From assembly GCA_017645785.1 (NCBI GenBank), contig JAGCNW010000019.1, forward strand, positions 186,001 through 250,000: a DNA stretch of 64,000 nucleotides. The letters are read 5' to 3'. A program made the position numbers and the translations under genes. Shown here one piece after another: positions 1-9,014 of this stretch. This DNA is from Treponema sp. Its GTDB lineage: Bacteria > Spirochaetota > Spirochaetia > Treponematales > Treponemataceae. The notes beneath the pieces are model-generated. The model had not been told where the DNA came from, did not search any database, and saw nothing but the letters and a program-made list of their open reading frames with translations. The first letter of the stretch is position 1, and each line of letters starts with the position of its first letter.

Positions 1-60
1 CCCCATTCGCTTTTGATAGAGATGTTCAGCGAACGCGGTATCGGAACGATGATTTATTAA
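1..60 (+). CDS. argB: acetylglutamate kinase, C-terminal end (partial)
   Basis: The first 60 bases read in frame 1 as a 19-residue tail, with PHSLLIEMF followed by SERGIGTMIY, then TAA at 58-60. This matches the usual C-terminus of ArgB, which has HSLLLELF then a GIGTxI ending. ArgB phosphorylates N-acetylglutamate in arginine synthesis. The gene lies 23 nt upstream of argD on the same strand, so the two probably form an arginine operon. Only the tail is visible, and the call rests on that short motif and the neighbour. Confidence 0.72.
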   Translation, partial: PHSLLIEMFSERGIGTMIY

Positions 61-83
61 GCGGCAATGACAGGAGAATTACT

Positions 84-1253
84 ATGGAAAAGAAGGTTGT
101 AAATAATTACGGAAGCTTTGACACGGTCTTTGTAAAAGGAAAGGGCGCGACCCTTTGGGACAAGGACGGAAAAAAGTTCATTGACTTTATCTCTGGAATC
201 GGATGCAACGCGCTTGGCCACAATTACAAGCCCCTTGTAAAGGCCGTGCAAAAGCAAGCCGCCAAAGAGATTCACATTTCCAACTATTATCTAAGCGACG
301 CGGGCCTTGAGTTTGCCGAAAAGCTTTTGGCGGCCACAGGCTTTGACGGCGTCTACTTTGGAAACAGCGGAGCGGAAGCCAACGAGGCGGCCTTTAAGCT
401 TGCCCGCAAGTACGGCTATCTTAACGGCGGCGAAAAGAGAAGGGTGATTTACACCCTCAAGCAGTCCTTCCACGGAAGAACGATGGCTACTCTTACAGCC
501 ACCGGCCAGGACAAGTTCCACCCGGCATGCTTCGCCCCTTACGTTGAAGGCTTTAAGACAATTGCGGCCAACGATTGGGAAGCGATTAAAACGGCTTTTG
601 ACGACACGACGGCCGCCCTTATGATTGAGTGCGTCCAGGGCGAAGGAGGCGTGAACCTAATCGATCCCGAATGGGCCAAAGCCGCCGCCGAAGCCGCGCG
701 CAAGGCCGGAGCCATTGTAATGGCTGACGAAGTGCAGACCGGCGTTGGAAGAACCGGCGCCTACCTTGCAAGCGACGCGCTTGGCTTTGAGCCTGACGTC
801 GTCACCCTTGCAAAAAGCATAGCCGGCGGAATCCCGATGGGCGCCTGCTTGTTCAGAAAGAAGGCGGCGGGAGTCTTTGTCGCCGGAGACCACCAGTCGA
901 CATTCGCCGGAAATCCCTTGGCTTGCAGGGCGGCTACGGTCGTTTTGGAAACCTTGCAAAAGCCTGGCTTTTACCAGAGAGTTTTGGCGGCGGGCGAGAA
1001 AATCCGCTCCGAGATCTCTTCTTGGAAGAATCCCCTTGTCGTCCAAGTCAGGGGAAAGGGCCTTATGATCGGCATCCAGATTAAGGAAGGAATCAAGCCT
1101 TTCGACATCGAGGTTGAATGTATGAAGCAGGGCCTCTGCGTTTCCACAGCCGGAAGCGACGTCGTCCGCTTTTTGCCCCCCTTGGTCATAAGCGACAAGG
1201 AAATCGACGAAGGCCTCAAGATTTTCAAGGCCGTTTTGGAAAAATTTAACTAA
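84..1253 (+). CDS. argD: acetylornithine aminotransferase (class III, PLP-dependent)
   Basis: 389 residues, the full length of a class III aminotransferase. Visible motifs are the N-terminal WDKDGKKFIDF, the PLP-phosphate region GNSGAEANEAAFK, the cofactor Asp in MADEVQTGVGRTG and the Schiff-base lysine in TLAKSIAGGIPMGA (about K244). The ATG at 84 has an AGGAGA ribosome site at 72-77. In the arginine pathway ArgD converts N-acetylglutamate semialdehyde to N-acetylornithine with glutamate as amino donor. The argB tail just upstream supports argD over other class III enzymes such as GABA or succinylornithine aminotransferases. Cytoplasmic. Confidence 0.9.
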   Translation: MEKKVVNNYGSFDTVFVKGKGATLWDKDGKKFIDFISGIGCNALGHNYKPLVKAVQKQAAKEIHISNYYLSDAGLEFAEKLLAATGFDGVYFGNSGAEANEAAFKLARKYGYLNGGEKRRVIYTLKQSFHGRTMATLTATGQDKFHPACFAPYVEGFKTIAANDWEAIKTAFDDTTAALMIECVQGEGGVNLIDPEWAKAAAEAARKAGAIVMADEVQTGVGRTGAYLASDALGFEPDVVTLAKSIAGGIPMGACLFRKKAAGVFVAGDHQSTFAGNPLACRAATVVLETLQKPGFYQRVLAAGEKIRSEISSWKNPLVVQVRGKGLMIGIQIKEGIKPFDIEVECMKQGLCVSTAGSDVVRFLPPLVISDKEIDEGLKIFKAVLEKFN

Positions 1254-1326
1254 AAATTCGTTACTTTTTAGGCGTTCGTTCATTTAAATTTTGAACGGAC
1301 AGCCTAAAAATACGGAGGTTCTTTTA

Positions 1327-2802
1327 ATGAAAAGAATTACAAAAAACATTGTTGGCATGGGCCTTGCGGCCGTTTTGTCATTTGGATTGATTTCATTTTC
1401 TTGCAGCGGAAAAGGTTCCCAAGCCAACGGAGCCAACACCGCCTTCGCTGACACAGTTCCCGCTGTAAAAATTCCCGCGGAGTCTTTGAGCGTCTTGGAA
1501 GCGATGCAAAATGTTTTCCGCTCGATTTCTTCGCAAGTTTTGCCGTCAGTCGTCGAGGTTGACGTAACCGAAAAAAAGACACGTCCCGCCAATCCCTTTG
1601 GCGACTTGCCATTTAAATTCTTTGGCTTCCCCGACAACGACGAGCCGCGCGAGTACGAGGCCCAGGGCTTGGGAAGCGGCGTAATCATCCGCAAGGACGG
1701 AAAAAAATATTACGTTCTTACAAACAACCATGTCGCCGGAAGCGCCACAGAAATTTCTGTAAAGCTCAACGACGGACGCAAGTTTGACGGAAAGCTTGTC
1801 GGCGCCGACGAGCGCATGGACGTCGCGCTGGTTTCTTTTGAGGCCGACGACGCGAGCATTCCTTGCGCGACTTTGGGCGACAGCGACAAGGTTCAGACCG
1901 GCGACATTTGTTTTGCGATGGGCGCTCCCCTTGGATACAGCCAGTCTGTGACAGAAGGAATTGTTTCCGCCACAGGCCGCAGCGGCGGACAAATCGGAAA
2001 CATCAACGACTTTATCCAGACCGACACGGCGATCAACCAAGGAAACTCTGGCGGCCCGCTTTTGAACATTTACGGCGAAGTAATCGGAATCAACACTTGG
2101 ATCGCCTCCCAGTCCGGCGGAAACCAAGGCTTGGGCTTTGCGATTCCCATCAACAACATAAAGCACGCCATAGATGAATTCATCGCCAACGGAAAAGTCA
2201 CTTACGGTTGGCTTGGAGTCAGCCTCGTTGAAATCCGCGATCAAGTCAAGGAATCTCTTGGCGTCAAGGGAAAAGACGGAGCCTTCGCCTCTCAGATCTT
2301 TGTCGGCTCTCCGGCCTTCAAGGGCGGAATGCAGGCGGGCGACTACATCATCGAGTTGAACGGACGCGCGGTAAAGAGCGTTGACCAGCTTGTCCGCGAC
2401 GTTGGAAGCCTTCCCGCCAACAAGGAAGCCAAGTTCAAGGTGATTCGCGGCGGAAAGGAAATGCCGCTCAACGTTATGATCACCGAGCGCACAAAAGAAG
2501 TTTCTTCTTCCACCGCAAAATTGTGGCCGGGCTTTATTCCCGTTCCGCTTACGGACGACGTGCGCAAAAAGCTTGAGCTTGACAACAAGGTTGAGGGCGT
2601 TGCCGTGACCAACGTTCAGGCCAAGAGCCCCGCGGCTTCGCTTCGTTTGCAGGAAGGTGACGTCATCACAGCCGTCAACGGAAAGAAGGTCAAGAACTTG
2701 GCCGAGTTCTACGCCGCGCTCGATCTTACAAAGACCAAGTCCATCCAGTTTACGATTGGAAGCGGAGCCGGCTCAATCACCACCGGAACTTACAGCTTTT
2801 AG
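1327..2802 (+). CDS. degP: HtrA/DegP-family serine protease, lipoprotein-like signal
   Basis: 491 residues from the ATG at 1327, chosen over an in-frame ATG at 1291 because GGAGG lies at 1315-1319 and the protein then opens with a signal peptide. The signal ends LISFSCSG, a spirochaete-type lipobox, so the protein may be lipid-anchored in the periplasm. The trypsin fold has a complete triad: His about 135 (NNHVAG), Asp about 165 (ERMDVALV) and Ser about 241 (NQGNSGGPL). Two PDZ domains follow, about residues 290-375 and 400-485. HtrA proteases degrade or refold damaged envelope proteins. The stop is 2 nt before the GTG of the next gene, so the two are probably cotranscribed. Confidence 0.92.
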   Translation: MKRITKNIVGMGLAAVLSFGLISFSCSGKGSQANGANTAFADTVPAVKIPAESLSVLEAMQNVFRSISSQVLPSVVEVDVTEKKTRPANPFGDLPFKFFGFPDNDEPREYEAQGLGSGVIIRKDGKKYYVLTNNHVAGSATEISVKLNDGRKFDGKLVGADERMDVALVSFEADDASIPCATLGDSDKVQTGDICFAMGAPLGYSQSVTEGIVSATGRSGGQIGNINDFIQTDTAINQGNSGGPLLNIYGEVIGINTWIASQSGGNQGLGFAIPINNIKHAIDEFIANGKVTYGWLGVSLVEIRDQVKESLGVKGKDGAFASQIFVGSPAFKGGMQAGDYIIELNGRAVKSVDQLVRDVGSLPANKEAKFKVIRGGKEMPLNVMITERTKEVSSSTAKLWPGFIPVPLTDDVRKKLELDNKVEGVAVTNVQAKSPAASLRLQEGDVITAVNGKKVKNLAEFYAALDLTKTKSIQFTIGSGAGSITTGTYSF

Positions 2803-2804
2803 TC

Positions 2805-3422
2805 GTGGAAAATAATCAAGGCGTTCGCACGGACCAAAAATCCGTCGCGGACAAAAAAGCGGCGCGCGTTAATGCGCGTCTGCTTTTATCGAACATAAGC
2901 GCCGCCCAAAGGGAAGAGTTTTCCCAAAAGGCGGCCTTTGCTTTTTTAAATTCTTCCGCATACAATAACGCTTCTTGCTTGGCGGCATTCTTTTCCTTGC
3001 CCGACGAGGTTGACACTCTGCCGGTAATCGCGCGCGCCTTTGCGGACAAAAAGCGGCTTTTAATGCCGCGCATTGTTCCCGGCTCAAACGCGATGGAATT
3101 CTACGAGTTGCAAGACCTCGACGCGCAAACTGAGACAAACGGGTGGGGGATTCGCGAGCCGCTTGCGACGCTCCCCCTTGTTCAAAAAAAAGACTTTCCG
3201 GCGGACTCGGTTGTCTTGGTTCCCGGCCTTGCCTTTGCAAAAGACGGCCGCCGACTTGGACGGGGCAAGGGTTTTTACGACCGATACTTGTCGGAGCTTC
3301 TTGCCGCCAATCCAGCCTTTGCCGCGCATGGAAAAATTTGCGGCTATTGCATGGCAGTTCAAGTCGCGGACTTCGTTCCCACGCAAGAGAACGATGTTTT
3401 AATGCAAGAGCTTTTTTGTTAG
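2805..3422 (+). CDS. 5-formyltetrahydrofolate cyclo-ligase
   Basis: 205 residues, typical for this family. The C-terminal half carries the diagnostic VVLVPGLAFAKDGRRLGRGK followed by GFYDRYL, the ATP/substrate loop of methenyltetrahydrofolate synthetase; PDEVDTLPVI and NGWGIREP are also family-like. The enzyme uses ATP to turn 5-formyl-THF into 5,10-methenyl-THF. It starts with GTG at 2805, 2 nt after the degP stop, which implies translational coupling. The N-terminal 20 residues are not conserved, so a later start is possible. Cytoplasmic. Confidence 0.86.
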   Translation: MENNQGVRTDQKSVADKKAARVNARLLLSNISAAQREEFSQKAAFAFLNSSAYNNASCLAAFFSLPDEVDTLPVIARAFADKKRLLMPRIVPGSNAMEFYELQDLDAQTETNGWGIREPLATLPLVQKKDFPADSVVLVPGLAFAKDGRRLGRGKGFYDRYLSELLAANPAFAAHGKICGYCMAVQVADFVPTQENDVLMQELFC

Positions 3423-3510
3423 CCTCCAATCATTTTTCTCAATTTTCTCCATGTTTCCGCTAATTTTGCCCCTTTTTTGCGAAAATTTGTCAAATTTCTC
3501 CATATTTGTT

Positions 3511-3540
3511 CTGTCATTTTTTGCTTTTTTGCGCTAAAAT
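3511..3540 (+). promoter_or_regulatory. sigma70-type promoter for the small exported protein
   Basis: A -10 box TAAAAT at 3535-3540 sits in the context TTTGCGCTAAAAT, with a weak -35 CTGTCA at 3511-3516 (18-bp spacer). The same TTTGCGCTAAAAT string precedes livJ. It lies in the 172-bp AT-rich gap between the cyclo-ligase and the gene at 3595, about 55 nt before its ATG. Confidence 0.55.
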
Positions 3541-3594
3541 TATATAGAACGTGATTTAACATTTGTTGCATTCATTTTTAGGAGGAAATATAAA

Positions 3595-4068
3595 ATGAAG
3601 AAAATCGTATTGTTCACAGCCGCGCTTTTTGCGCTTGGAATGGTTGCCTTTGCAAAGCCCGCAAAAGTGTCTGGTTGGAAAGATGTTGCCAAGATTGCCA
3701 ACAAGAACAAGATGGAAGTCGTGAATGACGAGACTATCTGGTATGTTGCCAAAGGAAACGGCGGAAAAGACTTTGCCATTTATGCCATAGACGATTATGA
3801 CGACATCAAGGTTACGCTCGAAATGTCTTGCATTGGCGGCGAAGTTTATTCAAGAATCATTTGCATTGACAAAGAAGCCGACGCTCCTTTCCCGATGTTC
3901 GCTCTCGGATGGGACGACCAAAAGTGCGTTTTGGCAAACGCCGACAACCTTGGCGTTTATTATGACGACGCAGGATTGGCTGCGTGGACAGAGGAATGCA
4001 AAAACCAGCGCGCAAAGCTCTTGGGCAAAATCGCCAAGGAATATGGCCTTGTAGTTCCTAAAAAATAA
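3595..4068 (+). CDS. small exported protein of unknown function
   Basis: 157 residues. An N-terminal signal peptide (about residues 1-20, ending MVAFAKP) has no lipobox cysteine, so the mature protein should be soluble in the periplasm or secreted. The mature part is acidic and has two Cys near the middle (MSCIGG and RIICIDKE) and two later. I recognise no family. It has its own promoter and a strong GGAGG ribosome site 9 nt before the ATG, and sits 27 nt upstream of a secreted peptidase gene, so they may share a transcript. Confidence 0.7.
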   Translation: MKKIVLFTAALFALGMVAFAKPAKVSGWKDVAKIANKNKMEVVNDETIWYVAKGNGGKDFAIYAIDDYDDIKVTLEMSCIGGEVYSRIICIDKEADAPFPMFALGWDDQKCVLANADNLGVYYDDAGLAAWTEECKNQRAKLLGKIAKEYGLVVPKK

Positions 4069-4095
4069 TAGATTTCTTTTTGGAGGAGTTGTGAT

Positions 4096-5772
4096 ATGAA
4101 AAAAAATAATTTGGCCGTTTTTGCGCTTTGTCTCTGCGCTTTGTTTTTTTCCTGCAGCAATTCCTCTGACAGCCCAATCGTTCCGCCGCTGCCGATAGTA
4201 ACGGCCAGCGATTGGCTTTTTTTGATGTACCTTGACGCGGACGATCCTTCCATAAACGACAGCTTGTATGAGAACATGCGCGAGATTGAATACTCTCTTA
4301 CGCAAATTAGAAATCTTGACGGAACTCCAAAACCGGGCTATCCTTCCGTGACGGTCGCTGTCTTGTGGGACGGAATAAGTGAAAATCTAAAGGCCAGTTC
4401 AAATTACTTGCATCCAGACGGAGCCTTGTATGAACTGGGCGCGGATTATGAATTAAAATGGGTTCAATATAGCGGCTTCGCGCAAGGCATTGGAAAAGTT
4501 TATTTAACGAAAGACGGCGATAACTACAGTCTTGGCGACGCATTTAAAGTAGGCGCCAATACAAAAGACTTGACGCTCACCGCTCTAAATTGGCTGAAAA
4601 AAGAGCCCGATATGGCAGACGAATCAACGCTTGAAGGCTTCTTAAAATGGGCCAAGGCGCGCTATATTTCGAACAATGTCGTTCTCTGCTTGAACGACCA
4701 TGGAGCGGGAACCCACAAGGAAACAAAAGCCGAAGGCCTTATGAGTCAAAGTGTTTCAAGCTCTTTGTGCACGGACGCGACAGACGGCGGAAACAAGCTT
4801 TTGACTTGCAAAAACATAAAGGACGCGCTTTCCGCGGCTGGATATGCCGGCGCGCAAAAGCCTAAAATTTTGTGGAACGATGAATGCCTTCAGTCCACGG
4901 CGGAGATTCTCTATAATTACGCGGGCTGCGCGGAATACCTTGCGGCGTCCCCAAATGCAAGTGTAAGCAACAATTACACCCGCATTTTTACAAGCCTAAA
5001 AAGCGGCATGACCGCACTTGATCTTGGAAAGATTATAGCAAGCGCCTACTACGAACGCTACGGCTCAGCCAACCAATACTTTCAGCCTATTGAAAATAAT
5101 AGAAGGGAAATGCGCGCAAGCGGTTATTCAATGTTCGCATGGTCATTCCTCAGCTTGAACGAGCAAAAGGCTGCCGCGCTTAAAGAAAAAGTCGACGCTT
5201 TTGCGGCCGCCTTGATTACTTTAAAGACAAACGACGAAACTGCCTTTAACTCTATTTACACAAACTACATAAAGCAAGACTACGCCAATTTGCAGAATTG
5301 CAAGGGGCTTGCGTATCCCGGAACCTTTGCCTTTCTAAACGATTTGGGCTGGCTTGCGAAGGAAGTTGCGGCGGACACCACCAACAATTTGCCTGATGAA
5401 GTCTGCGACGCCGCGACGGAGATTAAAACATTGCTCAAACACGGCGACGACAAATTAATTGTGTACGCTTGGGGCGGAAAGCGCGCGAAAGACGAGGCGC
5501 CCTCCGAAACGCCCCCCGCATGGGCCGACGTTACCCAAAACCAAATGTATCTTACAGGCAAGAAGGATTATCTTACCGGAGAAAGCGTCGCGGTCGAAAA
5601 CGGAAACGACGACGACATTTACGGCTTGACAATCGTCGGAAGCCAAAGAATGCTGCCTAACGGCAATCCCGCGTCTGATGGCAATAACGCTGTCAAAAAT
5701 TACTACGATTGGACCGGCTTTTCAGAAAAGTGGGGGGATGTTATAGAAGCATGGAGGACTAGCGGACTATGA
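4096..5772 (+). CDS. clostripain-family (C11) cysteine peptidase lipoprotein
   Basis: 558 residues. The N-terminus is a lipoprotein signal with lipobox ALFFSC followed by Ser-rich sequence. The start of the mature domain (DWLFLMYLDADDPSIND) is the hallmark first strand of C11 peptidases. The catalytic His is in NNVVLCLNDHGAG (about residue 202) and the catalytic Cys in KILWNDECLQSTAEI (about 263), matching the family's DHG and D-x-C-L motifs. C11 peptidases cleave after basic residues and are often secreted, self-processed toxins or scavenging enzymes. Its TGA overlaps the ATG of the next small lipoprotein gene. Confidence 0.83.
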   Translation: MKKNNLAVFALCLCALFFSCSNSSDSPIVPPLPIVTASDWLFLMYLDADDPSINDSLYENMREIEYSLTQIRNLDGTPKPGYPSVTVAVLWDGISENLKASSNYLHPDGALYELGADYELKWVQYSGFAQGIGKVYLTKDGDNYSLGDAFKVGANTKDLTLTALNWLKKEPDMADESTLEGFLKWAKARYISNNVVLCLNDHGAGTHKETKAEGLMSQSVSSSLCTDATDGGNKLLTCKNIKDALSAAGYAGAQKPKILWNDECLQSTAEILYNYAGCAEYLAASPNASVSNNYTRIFTSLKSGMTALDLGKIIASAYYERYGSANQYFQPIENNRREMRASGYSMFAWSFLSLNEQKAAALKEKVDAFAAALITLKTNDETAFNSIYTNYIKQDYANLQNCKGLAYPGTFAFLNDLGWLAKEVAADTTNNLPDEVCDAATEIKTLLKHGDDKLIVYAWGGKRAKDEAPSETPPAWADVTQNQMYLTGKKDYLTGESVAVENGNDDDIYGLTIVGSQRMLPNGNPASDGNNAVKNYYDWTGFSEKWGDVIEAWRTSGL

Positions 5773-6104
5773 AAAAATTGGGGTTTGTTTTTGCCGCGCT
5801 TTTGGCGCTGACGCTTGTGTCTTGCATTACTTTTAAGTCGTCGTTCCAAAATAACGATGACATCAAGATTGGCGGCCGTTTGCAAGTGAACGACAATAAA
5901 AGTTATTTTATTATTGTAGGCGATGAGGAGGGCGCGGCAAAGTACGCCCAAACTTTCTTTTTAATCAAGGACAAACAAAATCCTGAGGCATGGAAAGAGC
6001 TTGTCTCTTGCGTGGGAAAGGTTGTCTTTGTTCACGGAACGGTCGTTCAAACTCACAGCGAATGGGTAAAAACCGTCGCGGTGAACAAGGTTTCGCTTCC
6101 TTAA
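5769..6104 (+). CDS. small lipoprotein of unknown function
   Basis: 111 residues with a lipoprotein signal (lipobox LTLVSC at about residues 14-19). The rest is rich in beta-type sequence (GGRLQVNDNKSYFIIVG, KVVFVHGTVVQTHSEW, TVAVNKVSL), suggestive of a small OB-like barrel, but I cannot name a family. It overlaps the C11 peptidase stop by 4 nt (ATGA), so it is translationally coupled to the peptidase and could be its partner or immunity-type factor; that role is inference only. Confidence 0.72.
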   Translation: MKKLGFVFAALLALTLVSCITFKSSFQNNDDIKIGGRLQVNDNKSYFIIVGDEEGAAKYAQTFFLIKDKQNPEAWKELVSCVGKVVFVHGTVVQTHSEWVKTVAVNKVSLP

Positions 6105-6109
6105 GGCGA

Positions 6110-8953
6110 TTATTTCTTTGCCGCGTCGCTGTAGAACTTGCAGCATTTGTCAAAATAGTTTTGATAAACCGCGGCAAAATCTTCCGATCCCGCTTTTGTG
6201 ACGGCCTCGTAGTCTCCCGCAATCGCTTCTTGCAAGTCAAAGGCTTCGTCGCGGACGCGCGCGTTGTCCATCGACTGGGCAAGGCGCCTTGAGCCTTCCA
6301 AGTTTTTGTCCGCGCCTTCAAAGCTTTTCTTTAGCCAAAGGCTCTTTATTTTTCCAACTTGTTCGTCTTCCGACAACTCTTCATTCAATCGCGCAAGCGC
6401 CTCTTGGACAATCGCGTCCGCGTCCGAAACGTATTGGACGTTAAAAAAGGTAAGGGCGCCAAAGGCCACCAAGGGGCTTTGCTCTTCGATTCTGGCGGAC
6501 ATTTTTTTGTAGCGGTCAGAACCGGTAAAGGCCTTTTGGCAAAGGGAATGCAATTCCATAATCAGCGCGTCAAAGAGCGCCTTTTCCTTTTTGTCTTGGG
6601 GAGCGTTGAACCAATATTGGACCGGATCTGCAAAGTCGGTCGTGGGAATCAAGACTGCGGGCCGCGGTCCCGCCTTGTCCGCGCTTATGTCCGTCAAGAA
6701 AGTGTGCTTTATTTTTACTTTTTGAGAAACCTTTGTGATTCCTTTTGTTTGCGCCATAAGGCTTTTTTCTTTCCACTCGCTTGCAAGGCCTTCAAAAATT
6801 TCCCTCGCTTTTTCTTCCAAGCGGTCAAAGTCCACGTTCCCTACAGCGATGATTTCCAAGCGGCCCGCGTCCAAAAATTTTCCGTAAGCCTCCAATATTT
6901 GTGTGAACGTGACGTTCCCCAAAATGTCTTGGCTTCCAGAATATAGCGCCTTGTACAAGGGCGCCTTGTAATAGCTTTTTATTCCGGCCGAGTAGAGCTG
7001 GCGGGGCATGGCCGAGTTCTTTATTATTTGCGCGCTTTTTCTGCTGGACAAGTAAACGTCAACTTCGGCGGGAACGATGTCCAAGGCGAACAAGGCCTCG
7101 CCAAGCGCTTCAAGGGCGGCCGCTTCTTCTCCCGCAAGGCATTCCACCGTCACAAGGGAGCTTATGTCTTGGCATTGCGCGGTCGCGCTTGCGGCGCCTT
7201 TCATTTGGCCGGAATAAATTTTTTGCGCCAAGGCCTTTCTCGCGTTTTGCGTCAAGACGCTTGCCAAAACCGCTTCCAAGCCGGGCTCCTTTTGCGCGCT
7301 TTCGGCTTCGCCGCCCCTTATGTAAAGGCTCACGGCGCTTGTTCCGCGATCTGGATAAATTTTTGCGTGGACGCCGATTCCGTTTTTTAGCCGGCTGGAG
7401 CGGCCGCTTTGCAATGCTTTTTGGAAAAATATTTGGTCAAAAATCTCTTCCGCCGTTTTTTCTTCTTGCCATTCGTCTTTTTTCTCCAAGGAATTTTTTA
7501 TCGCGGCGAACATTTCCTGCGAGTGCCATGAGGCGTTCTTTGCCGTCACGCTTTTATAGCCGGCCTTGTCAAAAGCGGCCGCGGCGTTTTTGTAGTTCTT
7601 TGAATTTAAGAGGACAAAGACAAAAGGATCTTCGTTTGCAAGCGCGAATTTAAGCTCCTCGTAGTCTTGCGCCATAAGCCTTTGCGGGCGCGCCAAAAAT
7701 CTTTGGACTAAGCTGGAAGCGTCTCCTTCCTGGCCGCTTTGCTCGTAGGATTTTTTTGCGATTCCGTCCACCGCCCAAAATTGCGAAAGCAAGTCCATAA
7801 AGCCGCGCGGATTTCCAGCCGCCATCTCAAAGTCCACGACAAGAAAATTCTTTGCCGCCTCAAATTCTTCGGGCGAAAAATCCGCGGCCCTTTCCTTAAG
7901 AATTTTTTCAAAGAGCGCGGCTTTATCAAAGTCGCCCGCGTTGGATTTTTCCAAAAGGCTTTGGATGATCAAGCGGCTCGAAGAATTTTTGTGGGCCGCG
8001 TCCGCGTTTATGTAATCGCTTCCGCGAATGTTCAGTTCTTCCTCCGCTGTGAGCGCCTGCTTTAGGGCCGAGCCTCGCGCGTTTAGGACAAGGGCGGCGA
8101 TGTCGGCCTTTTCCATGGAAAGGCTTGTGTATTGGCAAACCATTTGCGCCATGTCGGTCGAAAGTTCCGGATCGGACAAAACAAATTTCTTGTCGCCCGC
8201 GCCTTGCGCCTTTTCTGTTTCTTTGGGAACGAAGGCTGGCCTGGGAGCGAAAGAGCCGAAAGTTTTTTCCGCCAAAAAGAGAGCCGCTTGTCTTGTTACC
8301 GCTCCCGTAATAAAGAGCGCCGAGTTTTGCGGCGAGTAATAGTTTTGCGCGATTTCGGAAAGGACCGAACGGGCTTCTGAAAGGCTTTGCTTTTGAAAAA
8401 GAGCGGGGTAGATTCCGCTGTCGTGCTTCCAGGGAGCGTCGCTAAATACGCGCGAGTCGATCGCGCTGTTGATGAAGCCTTCCGCGCTAAATGCGCTTTC
8501 GGCCGCGCTTTCTTTGGCTTCCTTTAATTTTATCGCCAGTTCCTGGTCTTGGAAAAGGGGAGCGAAGGCGCAAAGGCTCAGTTCCGTTAGAATTTCCTCC
8601 AGCTGGTTGGGGCTTGTGTCAATCGTGTAGCGGGCGCTGTCGGCGGAACACTCGCTTTGCAGTTCGTCCAAGAGCCAAACGCCAGCGTCGTTGGAATACA
8701 AGCCCGCCTTTGAAAAAAGCTGGGCGTAAAGGGGAGCGTAGCCCGCCGTCGCCGCGCTTTGGCAAGAAAAGCCCGCCTTTGCCGAGTATTCAACCCGGAC
8801 GGTCGGGGCCGAAAAATCCTCGTAGACGCAGACAGTCATTCCGTTTGACAAAACGAATTTAGAAAAAGTCTCAGGCATCGCAAGGCCAAAAAGGCCGCTC
8901 GGCAATAGAAAGGCCAGGGAGAAAAGCAAGTTTTTTAACGCGTTTTTTTTCAT
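6110..8953 (-). CDS. M16 (insulinase/pitrilysin)-like protein without zinc-binding motif
   Basis: 947 residues from the ATG at 8953; an in-frame codon at 8989 was rejected because the signal peptide (MKKNALKNLLFSLAFLLPS) starts at 8953 and a promoter ends 7 nt upstream. The mature protein opens FSKFVLSNGMTVCVYEDFSAPT, the M16 start pattern, and has the four-domain length of pitrilysins. Where active enzymes have HxxEH this one has TAGYAPLYAQLFSKAG: both His and the Glu are absent. The second half (SRLKNGIGVHAKIYP, then EPGLEAVLASVL) also lacks it. It is therefore probably a non-catalytic periplasmic M16 homologue, perhaps a structural or substrate-binding partner. Confidence 0.8.
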   Translation of the reverse strand: MKKNALKNLLFSLAFLLPSGLFGLAMPETFSKFVLSNGMTVCVYEDFSAPTVRVEYSAKAGFSCQSAATAGYAPLYAQLFSKAGLYSNDAGVWLLDELQSECSADSARYTIDTSPNQLEEILTELSLCAFAPLFQDQELAIKLKEAKESAAESAFSAEGFINSAIDSRVFSDAPWKHDSGIYPALFQKQSLSEARSVLSEIAQNYYSPQNSALFITGAVTRQAALFLAEKTFGSFAPRPAFVPKETEKAQGAGDKKFVLSDPELSTDMAQMVCQYTSLSMEKADIAALVLNARGSALKQALTAEEELNIRGSDYINADAAHKNSSSRLIIQSLLEKSNAGDFDKAALFEKILKERAADFSPEEFEAAKNFLVVDFEMAAGNPRGFMDLLSQFWAVDGIAKKSYEQSGQEGDASSLVQRFLARPQRLMAQDYEELKFALANEDPFVFVLLNSKNYKNAAAAFDKAGYKSVTAKNASWHSQEMFAAIKNSLEKKDEWQEEKTAEEIFDQIFFQKALQSGRSSRLKNGIGVHAKIYPDRGTSAVSLYIRGGEAESAQKEPGLEAVLASVLTQNARKALAQKIYSGQMKGAASATAQCQDISSLVTVECLAGEEAAALEALGEALFALDIVPAEVDVYLSSRKSAQIIKNSAMPRQLYSAGIKSYYKAPLYKALYSGSQDILGNVTFTQILEAYGKFLDAGRLEIIAVGNVDFDRLEEKAREIFEGLASEWKEKSLMAQTKGITKVSQKVKIKHTFLTDISADKAGPRPAVLIPTTDFADPVQYWFNAPQDKKEKALFDALIMELHSLCQKAFTGSDRYKKMSARIEEQSPLVAFGALTFFNVQYVSDADAIVQEALARLNEELSEDEQVGKIKSLWLKKSFEGADKNLEGSRRLAQSMDNARVRDEAFDLQEAIAGDYEAVTKAGSEDFAAVYQNYFDKCCKFYSDAAKK

Positions 8954-8960
8954 TTCTACT

Positions 8961-9008
8961 ATAATAAAGCAAGTTTGAATTGATTTCAACCTAAAAATGC
9001 GCTAGAAT
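8961..9008. promoter_or_regulatory. overlapping divergent promoters, both predicted leaderless
   Basis: Plus strand: -35 TTGATT at 8980-8985, 17-bp spacer, -10 TAGAAT at 9003-9008, then 6 nt to the ATG at 9015. Minus strand: -35 TTGAAA at 8989-8984, 17-bp spacer, -10 TATTAT at 8966-8961, then 7 nt to the ATG at 8953. The two -35 boxes share two base pairs, so RNA polymerase could hardly occupy both at once. Neither gene has a Shine-Dalgarno sequence, and transcription should begin at or next to each start codon. Confidence 0.72.
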
Positions 9009-9014
9009 AGTGGA

